A DNA stretch of 64,000 nt from Enterovibrio norvegicus FF-33 (GTDB taxonomy: Bacteria; Pseudomonadota; Gammaproteobacteria; Enterobacterales; Vibrionaceae). Positions 10,391-19,279 of the stretch are shown piece after piece. Location of the stretch: positions 167,527-231,526 of the forward strand of contig NZ_AJYD02000003.1 in assembly GCF_000286835.2 (NCBI RefSeq), in the 5' to 3' direction. The stretch's first letter is position 1. Every line of letters starts with the position of its first letter. Position numbers and translations under genes: made by a program. A model generated the notes under the pieces. That model was not told where the DNA came from. It made no database searches and saw nothing but the letters and a program-made list of their open reading frames with translations.

Positions 10391-10761
10391 GTCGGCCTCC
10401 TAGTCGCGTTCAGAATTGAATCACGATCAAATTAGGTGTCTCGATACCCGAGTAACCTCGAGATACAAGGTATACATCACTTATTAGTTTACTCGTTGTA
10501 TTGGTATTGAAACCTCATACTTACGAAGGATATTTACAATTTTGCAAACTGTGCGAGCCAAAAATTTCAAGAATGTGACAGGTCATGGGTCACAAATGGA
10601 ATCAGGGTCTCTACACTAAAAGACAGGCGTATCGTTGCCTATGACGTGATGATGGCATCGCTTTTTTTTAACCTGCAGAATCTGGCGTTTTAAACTTGCA
10701 GATACACAGTTGTAAGCCCTATCGGGAAGATGGTGGTGCGACTACTTGAAGGGATTGTGTT
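10391..10761. other. Divergent promoter region, nosP-nahK / agmR
   Basis: A 371-bp gap between the divergent sensor operon and the response regulator. It holds no credible gene. It contains an inverted repeat at 10574-10594 (listed separately) and AT-rich stretches at ~10490-10560 that could hold promoters for both directions. Confidence 0.5.
10574..10594. promoter_or_regulatory. Candidate operator: TGTGAC-N9-GTCACA
   Basis: Perfect 6-bp inverted arms separated by 9 nt, about 170 bp upstream of agmR and 185 bp upstream of nosP. The half-sites look like those of CRP, but the spacing is wrong for CRP (which has TGTGA-N6-TCACA). It may bind another dimeric regulator. Assignment open. Confidence 0.35.
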
Positions 10762-11430
10762 ATGTACAAATTTCTCGTTGCTGACGATCATCCTCTCTTT
10801 CGTGATGCGCTGATCTCGGTGATCCGCGGGCGCTATGAAGAGTGTGAGATCCTTCAGTCAGAAGATATCGAACGCACGCTGGTGCTGGCGGATGAGCATT
10901 CTGAGCTGGATCTTATCTTGCTTGATCTCAACATGCCTGGCATGGCCGGCCTTAAAGGTTTGCTCGAGCTTCGCAATCAACACCCCACCATCCCTATCGC
11001 GATTATTTCAGCGGAAACCAACAAACAAATCATCTTGCAGACCATTGCGTATGGTGCCGTAGGTTTCATCGCCAAAAGCGCTTCTCGCGAGAAAATGCGC
11101 GAGGCCTTTGAGCAAATACTTGATGGCCATGTGTATTTACCGGCTGACATCATTCGCGCAGAGAGCGATAAAGACGGCTCTCCGCGTCGTAAAGACGACC
11201 CGCAGTTTTCTCCTGAAATGCTCCACACCCTGACGCGCCGCCAATTGTTGGTATTAAAATCGATGGCACAAGGCTCCGCCAACAAGCAGATCGCTTACGA
11301 GCTGAGTATTTCCGAAACCACGGTTAAATCTCACGTGTCAGCGATCTTAAAGAAATTGGGCGTGCACAATCGAATCCAAGCGGTTGTTGGCGTCACCAAT
11401 ATCGACTTTGATCGCTACCTCAAACGGTGA
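10762..11430 (+). CDS. agmR: LuxR/NarL-family response regulator, AgmR/ErbR type
   Basis: A 222-residue two-domain regulator: receiver (~1-120) with acidic pocket D8/D9 and phospho-Asp D55 in LILLDLNMPGM, and a C-terminal LuxR helix-turn-helix (~155-215: LTRRQLLVLKSMAQGSANKQ, SETTVKSHVSAILKKLGVHNR). It closely matches my memory of Pseudomonas AgmR/ErbR (start MYK-L-ADDHPLFR, the motif YGAVGFI-KS, and the C-terminus DxxxYL+R). That regulator activates PQQ-dependent ethanol oxidation genes. Its likely kinase is the nearby NahK-like protein. Expected targets are pqqA, the alcohol dehydrogenase, cytochrome c550 and exaC promoters. Confidence 0.9.
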   Translation: MYKFLVADDHPLFRDALISVIRGRYEECEILQSEDIERTLVLADEHSELDLILLDLNMPGMAGLKGLLELRNQHPTIPIAIISAETNKQIILQTIAYGAVGFIAKSASREKMREAFEQILDGHVYLPADIIRAESDKDGSPRRKDDPQFSPEMLHTLTRRQLLVLKSMAQGSANKQIAYELSISETTVKSHVSAILKKLGVHNRIQAVVGVTNIDFDRYLKR

Positions 11431-11470
11431 TCTATCGGCAAAGCGATCTGATCACCGGATCGAACCCGCT

Positions 11471-13513
11471 TCAATGCAACGTTGGGTGCTTTAACGCATA
11501 AAGCACTTTGGTTGCCAGTTGGGCGAGATTTGTTGGGGTCACCACAGAGAAATCCAGCGCGACGCTTCGCCCTACTGTGTTAAGCAAAGCACGATGAAAT
11601 CGGGCATGAGATTTGTTGTAACGCGCCGATACCAGACCCAATCCACCGCGGCATGCTTGTTCAAAACCAATTTCACCTAAGGGTAAAGAAAGGGTTTCAA
11701 ACGCATTTAGCAGCGCAATGAAACTGACACTCGGATCGCTATCGGCCACGGTATCAAAGGTCAATTCGAAGCTCATTAAATCCAGCGATACCGCAAAGCT
11801 GTAACAGCGCCCACCTAATCGACGCTTTTGCACCAATGAGGATGCCATTACCGCTTGCCCAAGCGCTGCCATGGCGCCTGCTTCGGTCGTATGAGGGAAA
11901 GACAACGTCACATGCATCGCCGTCTCGTCATCTCGGTGACTGGCCATGATAGCCCCTGTGCGAACCACAGGAACACTGCCCGCACAGCAAAACACAATGC
12001 CTTGCGGCGTGTGCTGCCACTCGCCATCGACGGCACTGATCTCATCTGCACTCAGTGTTTGATGCCAGAAATGGCGCAGTGCGACGACGTCTCTTTCAGG
12101 CAAATCCACGGTATAGCCCAGCACCAACGCATTGGCACAATGCCACTCCCTCATCGAGCCAAGCATGGGCTTACCTTTCATCCATGCCCATCTGAGCGTG
12201 CGCTGCTGACAAAGCAAAAGCCAGCGTTCCAAGCTGCTACGCGTTTCTGCATCACGCACATTGCTGCGACACAAAATCGCCATGCGAGTCAGCGGCGGGC
12301 AAGGAGAAAGCCATTCGCCATGACGATGCGGTGTATTCTCTTTCGGGTCTTGTTGCAGCAAAGAATCGCAGACGTCTGCTTGTAAACACGGTGGTGCAAA
12401 TGGGGTTTCTGAAAATTCGTGATACAAACGCTGCAACCCATTCCCCCATCGATTCACCATGTTTCTGCCCTGTTGCAGCGTGAAACAACCGGTTTGCCAC
12501 ATCGCACGACGTGAAGAAAGACGAATGCAGCAATCATCAATATGACGTTCAAGGGCATGCTTGTCACATTGCGCCGACACGCGACATCGCAGCGCGGGCA
12601 CAGGTTGAAAATCACTGGTCAACGGCAGCAGTTCCGCCCCTAAGGCTTTCAACTGTTTCTGGCTCTTAAGCGCATTCAGCGTCGGATATAGCGCCGCCGC
12701 CCAATGTGAAGAAAACGGCAAGGTTTCAATTCGATCGCCGTCTTTCTCAAGTGGAATGTCCGCGAATATATTCGGGATTTCCATTGATACTGGCAAAGGC
12801 TCTCCCACATTGTTAAGCGCTTTGGACATTTGCCGCCATAACGCCACCATCGGCCAAGAACCTGAGGTCAGTAGCAGCATGTTGTCAGGACGATAATAAT
12901 GGCGGTGATAGCGACGAAGCATGCCGATATCTAATTTGGGAATCGTATCGGGCATCCCACCATACAGCGCCGCTCGCAGGTCACTATTCACCGCTTGCAC
13001 CGTAGACGCTCGAAAGCTTTGATGACGCATGTATTCGCCAATTTCACGATACATCGCGCCGTCGTACCCACTGTCATGCTGACGAACGATTTCCTGATCA
13101 AAATCTTCTTGCGTCAGCTGCGGCGACAAAATGCTGTCCGCAAAAAAGCCTATGCCGCGCAGTACTGAATTCGGGTCATACCCTGACAGGTGAAAACGGG
13201 TGGTCTCTTTTTGGGTGCTGGCATTGAATTCGAGCAAAGCCAGCTCACTGCGAAGGGAAAGAAAGGTTTCGGGTTCGGGATAGCGCATGGAACCACGCAA
13301 CACCATGTGTTCTAACGCATGGGTGATCCCACTGTCATCATTAACGGGCGTGGGGAGAACAATCGCCGCACTTAAGCGTGATTCTTCCGACGAGGCATGA
13401 TGCCAGTGCAGCGCTCCACTCACATGGCGATAACCCACCCACCCTGTTTCCAATTGCTGCTCGTTGGGCGGCAACAATAGCCAATCCGGCGCGGCAGGAT
13501 GTGATTTCGCCAT
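11471..13513 (-). CDS. pqqF: M16-family zinc peptidase, PqqF-like
   Basis: A 680-residue protein with the inverted zinc motif HxxEH (HALEH; H65, E68, H69) within GITHALEHMVLRGSMRYPEPE, the signature of insulinase-type peptidases. PqqF proteins process or degrade the PqqA precursor peptide during PQQ synthesis. The N-terminal half is M16-like; the C-terminal half is divergent, and the whole is somewhat shorter than the PqqF proteins I recall (about 760 residues). Start ATG 13513 has GAGGGAAG upstream and follows the pqqE stop by 21 nt, so it is the last gene of the pqq operon. The symbol is by context; the sequence also resembles PreP-type M16C enzymes near the active site. Confidence 0.75.
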   Translation of the reverse strand: MAKSHPAAPDWLLLPPNEQQLETGWVGYRHVSGALHWHHASSEESRLSAAIVLPTPVNDDSGITHALEHMVLRGSMRYPEPETFLSLRSELALLEFNASTQKETTRFHLSGYDPNSVLRGIGFFADSILSPQLTQEDFDQEIVRQHDSGYDGAMYREIGEYMRHQSFRASTVQAVNSDLRAALYGGMPDTIPKLDIGMLRRYHRHYYRPDNMLLLTSGSWPMVALWRQMSKALNNVGEPLPVSMEIPNIFADIPLEKDGDRIETLPFSSHWAAALYPTLNALKSQKQLKALGAELLPLTSDFQPVPALRCRVSAQCDKHALERHIDDCCIRLSSRRAMWQTGCFTLQQGRNMVNRWGNGLQRLYHEFSETPFAPPCLQADVCDSLLQQDPKENTPHRHGEWLSPCPPLTRMAILCRSNVRDAETRSSLERWLLLCQQRTLRWAWMKGKPMLGSMREWHCANALVLGYTVDLPERDVVALRHFWHQTLSADEISAVDGEWQHTPQGIVFCCAGSVPVVRTGAIMASHRDDETAMHVTLSFPHTTEAGAMAALGQAVMASSLVQKRRLGGRCYSFAVSLDLMSFELTFDTVADSDPSVSFIALLNAFETLSLPLGEIGFEQACRGGLGLVSARYNKSHARFHRALLNTVGRSVALDFSVVTPTNLAQLATKVLYALKHPTLH

Positions 13514-13534
13514 AGACTTCCCTCATCAAGATGC

Positions 13535-14665
13535 TCAAGGTTTGACAGACAAAATCAGTTGGCTATTTTTAATGGTTCTCGCCAATGCTGTGCTGTGACA
13601 GCCTTGATTTGCCTTTGCCACCGCCTCTTCGATCACATGGTGATCGGGAGACTTGCTGCAAACTGGATCGGCTTTGGCAGGGTCCCCTGTCAGCAACATC
13701 GCCTGACATCGACAACCACCAAAATCCTTTTCCTTCTCATTACAGCTTCGGCAAGGTTCCTGCATCCAGTCAAATCCGCGGAAGTGATTAAAGCTTTCTG
13801 AGTCATGCCAAATGTGCGAAAGCGAGTGATCTTTCACGTTTGGATGAGGTAAATCGAGCATAGCCGCGCTGTGGCACGGCAGAGCCAAACCATCCGGGGC
13901 AATGTTCATGAATATGTTCCCCCAGCCACTCATACAAGGCTTGGGGCGGCTCTCGTGATAATCCGGCGTGACGAAAATAAACTTGGGTCCGACCCCTTGT
14001 TGCGTGTCACGCAGTGCGTTTACTTTGGCTTCAGCTTGTTCGATTTGAGTGCGTGAGGGCAGCAAGGCATCGCGATTGTGCAGCGCCCAGCCATAGTATT
14101 GGGAGGTCGCCAGTTCAACAAAATCTGCGTTGAGTTCAATCGCCAGCGCCATAATGGCTTCAATCGACTCGATATTTTGCCTTGTGATCACCACGTTCAT
14201 CACCATTGGAAAGCCGTGCGCTTTCACAGAATTGAACATGGCTTTTTTGTGGGCGAAGGCATGACGCTTGCCCGCAATGGCATCGCTCAAATCGGGATCG
14301 GCAGATTGAAAGCTGATCTGAATATGATCCAACCCTGCGATCTTCAGCGCTTCAATGCGTTTTTCGTTGAGGCCAACGGCTGAAGTAATGAGGTTGGTGT
14401 AATAACCCAGTTGATGCGCGTGTGCGACCAGCAATTCCAAATCTTTACGCAGCAAAGGCTCGCCACCGGAGAACCCAAGTTGCACCGCCCCCAGCTCGCG
14501 CCCTTGATCTAAAACGCGATACCACTCTTCGGTGGAAAGCTCATCGGCTGCGTCACCAAGATTCAGCGGGTTAGAACAATACGCGCAGTGAAGCGGACAG
14601 CGATAGGTCAGCTCTGCCAGTAACCAAAGCGGCGGATTAACAGTTCTCGAGCCATTTTTTGTCAC
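13535..14665 (-). CDS. pqqE: PqqA peptide cyclase (radical SAM enzyme)
   Basis: Forms the carbon-carbon crosslink between the Glu and Tyr side chains of PqqA, using S-adenosylmethionine. The radical-SAM CxxxCxxC motif is CPLHCAYC, in the typical PqqE start [17 protein letters not shown]. The C-terminal SPASM cysteines are in [33 protein letters not shown] start at GTG 14665 because GGAGG sits 6 nt upstream. An in-frame ATG at 14686 has no ribosome site. Either start overlaps the end of pqqD (29 nt with GTG), consistent with PqqD and PqqE acting as a complex. About 376 residues, normal for the family. Confidence 0.95.
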   Translation of the reverse strand: MTKNGSRTVNPPLWLLAELTYRCPLHCAYCSNPLNLGDAADELSTEEWYRVLDQGRELGAVQLGFSGGEPLLRKDLELLVAHAHQLGYYTNLITSAVGLNEKRIEALKIAGLDHIQISFQSADPDLSDAIAGKRHAFAHKKAMFNSVKAHGFPMVMNVVITRQNIESIEAIMALAIELNADFVELATSQYYGWALHNRDALLPSRTQIEQAEAKVNALRDTQQGVGPKFIFVTPDYHESRPKPCMSGWGNIFMNIAPDGLALPCHSAAMLDLPHPNVKDHSLSHIWHDSESFNHFRGFDWMQEPCRSCNEKEKDFGGCRCQAMLLTGDPAKADPVCSKSPDHHVIEEAVAKANQGCHSTALARTIKNSQLILSVKP

Positions 14666-14903
14666 GGGCGACCTCCACAAACTCATTCACATCTTGCGCC
14701 AGATCCACACCGGGAAACTTTTCTTCCAACTGCGCAATCACCTCCAAGACAGATCGTGGCGAATCAAACTGCGTCAAAATTTCTGCGGCGCTTTCACTGA
14801 GCTTCACCATGCCTTCTGGAAACAGCAGCACATGGCAATCCTGTGCTTTTTCAAACTGCATACGAAACATGGCATTTCGCTGGTACTTCGGCTCATCACT
14901 CAC
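14637..14903 (-). CDS. pqqD: PqqA-binding chaperone PqqD
   Basis: An 88-residue RiPP recognition element that presents PqqA to PqqE. The family pattern is visible: [19 protein letters not shown], the central [14 protein letters not shown] and the end [16 protein letters not shown]. The start is GTG at 14903, 9 nt after AAGGAG. It lies between pqqC and pqqE and overlaps pqqE. Confidence 0.95.
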   Translation of the reverse strand: MSDEPKYQRNAMFRMQFEKAQDCHVLLFPEGMVKLSESAAEILTQFDSPRSVLEVIAQLEEKFPGVDLAQDVNEFVEVARDKKWLENC

Positions 14904-14941
14904 ACACTGTCACTCCTTGATGTTAGACCGCCTACGGCCGT

Positions 14942-15718
14942 TCATGATCGGTCAAGCGCATGATGCCAGACCGGCTTGTCAGTGATCCCCACATACGGCG
15001 GGCGTTCAAATTCATACGCCATGCTGATGGCATCGAGTAAAGACCACAGAATATCAAGCTTAAACTGGAGGATATTCAGCGCCTTGCCTTGCTGTTCTGC
15101 AGTTTGAAAATGATCAAGCGTGATCGACAATCCATGCGCCACATCGCGACGTGCCTGACTCAAGCGCTGACGAAAATAAGTCAGCCCCTCGGGATCAATC
15201 CACGCATAATGGGTAGGCCAAGAATCCAATCGTGATTGATGAATTTCCGGTGCAAACAATTCGGTTAACGACGAGCAGGCGGCTTCTTGCCATGTTGCTC
15301 GACGCGCAAAATTGACATAGGCATCCACGGCAAAACGTACACCCGGTAGCACCCATTTCTCATCAATCACATCTTGGCGATCCAAGCCCACGGCTTCCGC
15401 TAATCGAAGCCAGGCTTCAATGCCGCCCCATTTGCAATCAAGGCTCTGATGCCCATCATGATCGAGAATACGCTGTACCCATTCGCGTCGAATGTCAGGG
15501 TCACGGCAATTGGCCATAATGGCGGCATCTTTAATAGGTATGGAGGTTTGATAGTAAAAACGGTTCGCCACCCAAGCGCGAATTTGCGCTTTGGTGCAAT
15601 TGCCGCTGTACATGGCTTTGTGAAAAGGATGATGAATATGGTAGTACTGCCCTTTACTGAGCAGTGCTTCCTTAAATGCTTCTCGGCTCATCGCTGTTGT
15701 CATGGCAGTGTTCGTCAT
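14942..15718 (-). CDS. pqqC: Pyrroloquinoline-quinone synthase PqqC
   Basis: Performs the final ring closure and oxidation that gives PQQ. About 258 residues, all-helical TenA/heme-oxygenase-like fold. Family stretches include [49 protein letters not shown] and [18 protein letters not shown] 15718 fits best with the ribosome site AAGGAGGG (3-4 nt before); the tandem ATG at 15721 would abut it. Gap of 38 nt to pqqD and 52 nt from pqqB. Confidence 0.96.
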   Translation of the reverse strand: MTNTAMTTAMSREAFKEALLSKGQYYHIHHPFHKAMYSGNCTKAQIRAWVANRFYYQTSIPIKDAAIMANCRDPDIRREWVQRILDHDGHQSLDCKWGGIEAWLRLAEAVGLDRQDVIDEKWVLPGVRFAVDAYVNFARRATWQEAACSSLTELFAPEIHQSRLDSWPTHYAWIDPEGLTYFRQRLSQARRDVAHGLSITLDHFQTAEQQGKALNILQFKLDILWSLLDAISMAYEFERPPYVGITDKPVWHHALDRS

Positions 15719-15770
15719 CATCCCTCCTTGGGGTCGCATACTGCGTGGCGAATTTCTGGTGCTTTAACGC

Positions 15771-16691
15771 CTAAACGGTAATTTCCATGCCATCAAATGC
15801 GATGTCGACACCGGCATCCAACACCGCTTGATGCTCGCTAGAATCAGGGTCGAGAATAGGGTTAGTGTTGTTAATATGGATCAACACTTTGCGCGGCTTC
15901 TCGTATTCAGCAAGCAGCGCCAACATGCCGTTCTCACCGGACACAGATAAGTGTCCCATGTCGCTGCCAAGGGATTCCCCTAGCCCTTCACGGATCATTT
16001 CATCATCCGTCCACAAGGTGCCATCTATCATCACGCAATCGGCATCGGCTAGCGCTGAAAGCACAGCTGGATCATCTTTCACCCCTAACCCCGGCGCATA
16101 GAACAACGATTTCCCGCTGCGTGTATCGGTTATTTTTAGACCGATGTTGTCACCGGGACGCGGTCGATGACGAAAAGGAGAAAATGGCGGTGCATTCGAC
16201 GTTAACGTGATCGGGGTAAAACGTAACGCAGGCACCGCCGGAATATGCCAGCCATCAGCAGATTGCGCATCGATCGTGTGGGTTCGATAACCGCCTTCCC
16301 AATGTTTCATCATCGACAAAATGGGATAGCTAGAGCTGAGTTCTTGTTCCACTTCCGGTGTGCAGTACAAATCGAGCGGTAAGCCTTCACGCAAGATGAG
16401 CAGCCCTGTGGTGTGATCAATTTGCGCATCCGTCACGATCACCGCGCGAATGGCTGACCCCCTTGAACCGTCGGCTTTGGCAAGCTGCGGCGTGGCATTA
16501 ATTTGCTGGCGAATATCGGGCGATGTGTTAATCACTACCCAGTTTTCACCGTCATCACTGACAGCAATGGAAGATTGCGTGCGAGGCAAGGCGCGGCTGG
16601 TGCCGTTACGCACCGACTGACACATACGGCAATGACAATTCCATTGAGGAAAACCGCCTCCTGCGGCAGAACCCAGAACCACAATCTGCAT
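15771..16691 (-). CDS. pqqB: PQQ biosynthesis protein PqqB
   Basis: A metallo-beta-lactamase-fold protein of 306 residues, proposed to hydroxylate the crosslinked Glu-Tyr intermediate. It begins MQIVVLGSAAGGGFPQWNC, with the zinc-site cysteines in NCHCRMC, and carries the active-site stretch VTDAQIDHTTGLL. ATG 16691 has AGGAG 7 nt upstream; a TTG three bases earlier is less likely. It follows pqqA across a hairpin at 16768-16800 that may limit read-through from pqqA. Confidence 0.96.
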   Translation of the reverse strand: MQIVVLGSAAGGGFPQWNCHCRMCQSVRNGTSRALPRTQSSIAVSDDGENWVVINTSPDIRQQINATPQLAKADGSRGSAIRAVIVTDAQIDHTTGLLILREGLPLDLYCTPEVEQELSSSYPILSMMKHWEGGYRTHTIDAQSADGWHIPAVPALRFTPITLTSNAPPFSPFRHRPRPGDNIGLKITDTRSGKSLFYAPGLGVKDDPAVLSALADADCVMIDGTLWTDDEMIREGLGESLGSDMGHLSVSGENGMLALLAEYEKPRKVLIHINNTNPILDPDSSEHQAVLDAGVDIAFDGMEITV

Positions 16692-16767
16692 CAACGCACT
16701 CCTTTGCTGTCTGTATTTTATTATCGGTATTTTTCAAACCGTCTTTTACGAACGTTTTTACGAACAT

Positions 16768-16800
16768 AAAAAAAGGGATGCATCCCGAAGGCGGCATCCC
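16768..16800 (-). terminator. Attenuator-like hairpin between pqqA and pqqB
   Basis: On the minus strand a 7-bp stem GGGATGC/GCATCCC with a 12-nt loop is followed at once by TTTTTTT, 13 nt after the pqqA stop codon. It looks like an intrinsic terminator that would yield short pqqA transcripts in excess over pqqBCDEF, as reported in other PQQ producers. Confidence 0.75.
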
Positions 16801-16812
16801 ATTTCGACTCTC

Positions 16813-16884
16813 TCAACGATTGCTGATATAGAGGGTGACTTCAAAGCCGAGTCGTAGTTCTGTGTAGCTAGGTTTTTTCCACAT
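16813..16884 (-). CDS. pqqA: PQQ precursor peptide PqqA
   Basis: A 23-residue peptide, [19 protein letters not shown] then ISNR. The conserved E-x-x-x-Y core is E15 and Y19, the two residues fused into PQQ. The ribosome site AAGGAG is 8 nt upstream. Placement directly before pqqBCDE and the W-x-K-P start are typical. It is too short to be found by ordinary length cut-offs. Confidence 0.97.
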   Translation of the reverse strand: MWKKPSYTELRLGFEVTLYISNR

Positions 16885-16989
16885 AGTGCTTACTCCTTGT
16901 ACCAGATACTCAAGTGACAAAAATACTCGCCACCGTTTCTAGCCTAATAAGAAGTCCTAAAACTACCAATCCTACTTTGTGATGATTTC

Positions 16990-17001
16990 TCTCGTACGAG
17001 A
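16990..17001. promoter_or_regulatory. Palindrome upstream of pqqA
   Basis: The perfect 12-bp palindrome TCTCGTACGAGA lies about 105 bp upstream of the pqqA start, in the 170-bp gap after the NosR-like gene. A dimeric activator such as AgmR is a candidate ligand, but I did not find the same palindrome upstream of the other island genes. Confidence 0.35.
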
Positions 17002-17054
17002 CACAATAGACTTTTGCCTAATCAGGGAAAGCCAATACTGACTCCCTCTCACCA

Positions 17055-19178
17055 CTAATAAATATTTGGTGAAACAACCACTACCACGCTTTCATCTGAT
17101 GACTGAGTCGCCCTTTTCGATTTTCGGTTCTTGCCGTATTTGTTTGCCACGCAGCGATTTTCATCACTGATGATCGCCACGCACTCTAAACACTGCACAC
17201 ACTCGTTGTAATCAATGCTTCCGTCGTTGTGGATGGCATTGATACCGCAACTTTTTTCACATAGACGACATGGGCTACCGCATTCGCTGCGACGATTCAG
17301 CCAACTGAAAAGCCGAAAACGTCCCAATACCGCCAACCCCGCTCCGAGTGGGCAAAGGTAGCGACAATAGGCTTTGTGAACACGCGCGCTGATCAGCAGC
17401 AGAGCCAAGGCATAAATCACGAAAGGCAGGCTGCGATCAAACACCAAGGTGACGGCCGTTTTGAACGGTTCGACCTCTGCCAGGGTTTCGGCCAGCGACA
17501 AACGGTTAAACGCCATGCCCACCAGCAACACTAAAACGAAGTATTTGAGATAAATCAGCCGCTGATGCCACGCATCTCTGATTTTCCACTGCCGAACACG
17601 ATACTTTTCTGCCACTGCGGCGATAAGTTCCTGCATGGCACCAAACGGGCAAAGCCAACCGCAAAACAGCCCTCGCCCCCATAAAAACAGGCTGATGAAC
17701 ACATACGTCCACAGCACAAACAAAATAGGATCGAGTAAGAACACCCGAATATCAAAGCCATTCCAGAGTGATAACAACAAGGTGTAGATATTCACCACCG
17801 ACAACTGCCCTTGGGCATAAAAGCCAATGAAGCCAATCACAAACACCAAAGAAGCCAGCCGCGCAGGCGTCAAATAACGATTGAACCGCACTAGCCGACG
17901 CTGAAACACAAACACGCCCGTGAGCAGCACCAAATACATCGCCATCACCGCGATCTCAGCTTGCCTGTCGATCCAAATTCGTTGCCAAAGCGGCAAGGGT
18001 TTTTCTGTTGGCGGCACTGCCACCAACAAGGTCGACGGCAATGCATATAGGCTTTCGACAAACACATGCTCAGATTCCAAATGGTTTTTCACCAGTTGCA
18101 CTGTCATGCCGACCGACAGCGGCACGGCGGGATCAAACCCGCTCTGATCGGAGAACGTGAAGATATTGAGCCGCTCAAACGGCGCAAGTGGCAAAGCAAA
18201 GTCGGCGTGTTGGAGATGAAACAAATCCGCATCACGCAGCGCCAACGGGCTACCTTGCTGACGCAGTGAAAAGCGAGCGGGCGTGGTGCCGCGAACAAAA
18301 TCGTCCGCCACAAAATGATAGCCTCCGCGTGATCCCACCAGCAACGCGATTTCACCGGGCGCGAGCGTGTTCATCACGCGCTGGTATTCCGTTTCACCGA
18401 GCAGGTTTTTTCCGACCATCGGCGGATTTAACACCGCCAACGTGAGATCGATAAACGACGTATTGTCGGGTTGATCCGAATCGCGCGCATCGGCAAGGCG
18501 CGAGGCATTGACCCCCAACGCGGCGGCAGCCTCTTCCTCGCTCAGTTGCCAGTGATAGAGGTAGTTGTCATCGTTCAATGCGCTGAGTGATTTGGGCGAA
18601 AAAGTGTCGGTATCCAATTTGGTTTGCACTGACGAACCAAAGCCTGTCAGCCGTGCCTGCGCCACTTTTCGCGCCGCCGAAATAATGGTGTCATGCACCA
18701 CCATCACCGACACCGTCGCTTTGGTCACGCCATCAAAATAGACAATGTCATCACTGGCGATACGCTGTTGCGCGCTGCCGACTAACACTTGTTGTTTGAG
18801 TGATAAACCACCGTACTGATTGATAAAATCCACCAGCGGCTTTTCACCCAGACCGTGAAGAAAAATAGGCTCATGATGGCCGAGTAAGGCAATGCCGAGA
18901 ATGTGCCCGTCGGTGTCGAGGCCAACACGCAGATTAATGCTGTCACCAGAAAAGCCGGGGAAATCGGTCAGATCATCCGTTTCAAACAAAAAACCAAGGG
19001 GCTGATCGAGTTGATAGATTTCAGTGACAGGTAACGTGTCACTGGACGCTTTCATCCGTGTGGCGCTAGGAAAGATTGCCTGTGCCTCCTCACTCACTTC
19101 CCGCCAAGATTCAGCAGAAACCAAGAAAGGCAGCAAGATTAAAAGCAGCCATAGAAACAGGGCACTACGCCATCGCAT
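17055..19178 (-). CDS. NosR/NirI-like membrane flavo-iron-sulfur protein
   Basis: About 707 residues. A Sec signal (MRWRSALFLWLLLILLPFLVSA) leads into a periplasmic FMN-binding-type domain (~30-400; FDGVTKATVSVMVVHDTII is the likely flavin-attachment region). Several membrane spans follow (~410-640), with two CxxxCP polyferredoxin motifs on their loops (CGWLCPFGA, CRYLCPLGAG). The end is a ferredoxin-like domain (CGSPCRLCEKSCG, CVQCLEC). NosR and NirI have this architecture and pass quinol electrons or regulate denitrification genes. No nosZ or nir gene is nearby, so here it may serve PQQ-linked electron transfer. I start at ATG 19178 with AGCAGG upstream; longer readings run into the exaC terminator. 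Confidence 0.82.
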   Translation of the reverse strand: MRWRSALFLWLLLILLPFLVSAESWREVSEEAQAIFPSATRMKASSDTLPVTEIYQLDQPLGFLFETDDLTDFPGFSGDSINLRVGLDTDGHILGIALLGHHEPIFLHGLGEKPLVDFINQYGGLSLKQQVLVGSAQQRIASDDIVYFDGVTKATVSVMVVHDTIISAARKVAQARLTGFGSSVQTKLDTDTFSPKSLSALNDDNYLYHWQLSEEEAAAALGVNASRLADARDSDQPDNTSFIDLTLAVLNPPMVGKNLLGETEYQRVMNTLAPGEIALLVGSRGGYHFVADDFVRGTTPARFSLRQQGSPLALRDADLFHLQHADFALPLAPFERLNIFTFSDQSGFDPAVPLSVGMTVQLVKNHLESEHVFVESLYALPSTLLVAVPPTEKPLPLWQRIWIDRQAEIAVMAMYLVLLTGVFVFQRRLVRFNRYLTPARLASLVFVIGFIGFYAQGQLSVVNIYTLLLSLWNGFDIRVFLLDPILFVLWTYVFISLFLWGRGLFCGWLCPFGAMQELIAAVAEKYRVRQWKIRDAWHQRLIYLKYFVLVLLVGMAFNRLSLAETLAEVEPFKTAVTLVFDRSLPFVIYALALLLISARVHKAYCRYLCPLGAGLAVLGRFRLFSWLNRRSECGSPCRLCEKSCGINAIHNDGSIDYNECVQCLECVAIISDENRCVANKYGKNRKSKRATQSSDESVVVVVSPNIY

Positions 19179-19193
19179 GACAAACCTGCTCAT

Positions 19194-19218
19194 AAAAAAG
19201 CGGGGCATCATGCCCCGC
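19194..19218 (-). terminator. Intrinsic terminator after exaC
   Basis: On the minus strand the GC-rich stem GCGGGGCA/TGCCCCGC with a 3-nt loop is followed by TTTTTT. It ends the aldehyde dehydrogenase transcript about 60 nt after its stop and just before the NosR-like start. Confidence 0.88.
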
Positions 19219-19279
19219 AAAAGCTATTGTGTCAGGCAGCGCGGGGAGGTCGCAACTGCCTTCAACGAGCGGACAAGGA

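Noticed and set aside
10574..10594. Calling the TGTGAC/GTCACA dyad a CRP site
   Set aside because: The arms are 3 nt or more too far apart for CRP.
11431..11470. Weak hairpin (CGATC...GATCG) between agmR and pqqF
   Set aside because: Short stem and no T tract; not convincing as a terminator.
16741..16770. Short repeat TTTTACGAACG / TTTTTACGAAC next to the pqqA attenuator
   Set aside because: Only two imperfect copies; too little to call a repeat family or operator.
17055..19220. Start of the NosR-like protein at the upstream ATG (19220)
   Set aside because: The first codons would lie in the exaC terminator hairpin and there is no ribosome site; a typical signal peptide begins at 19178.
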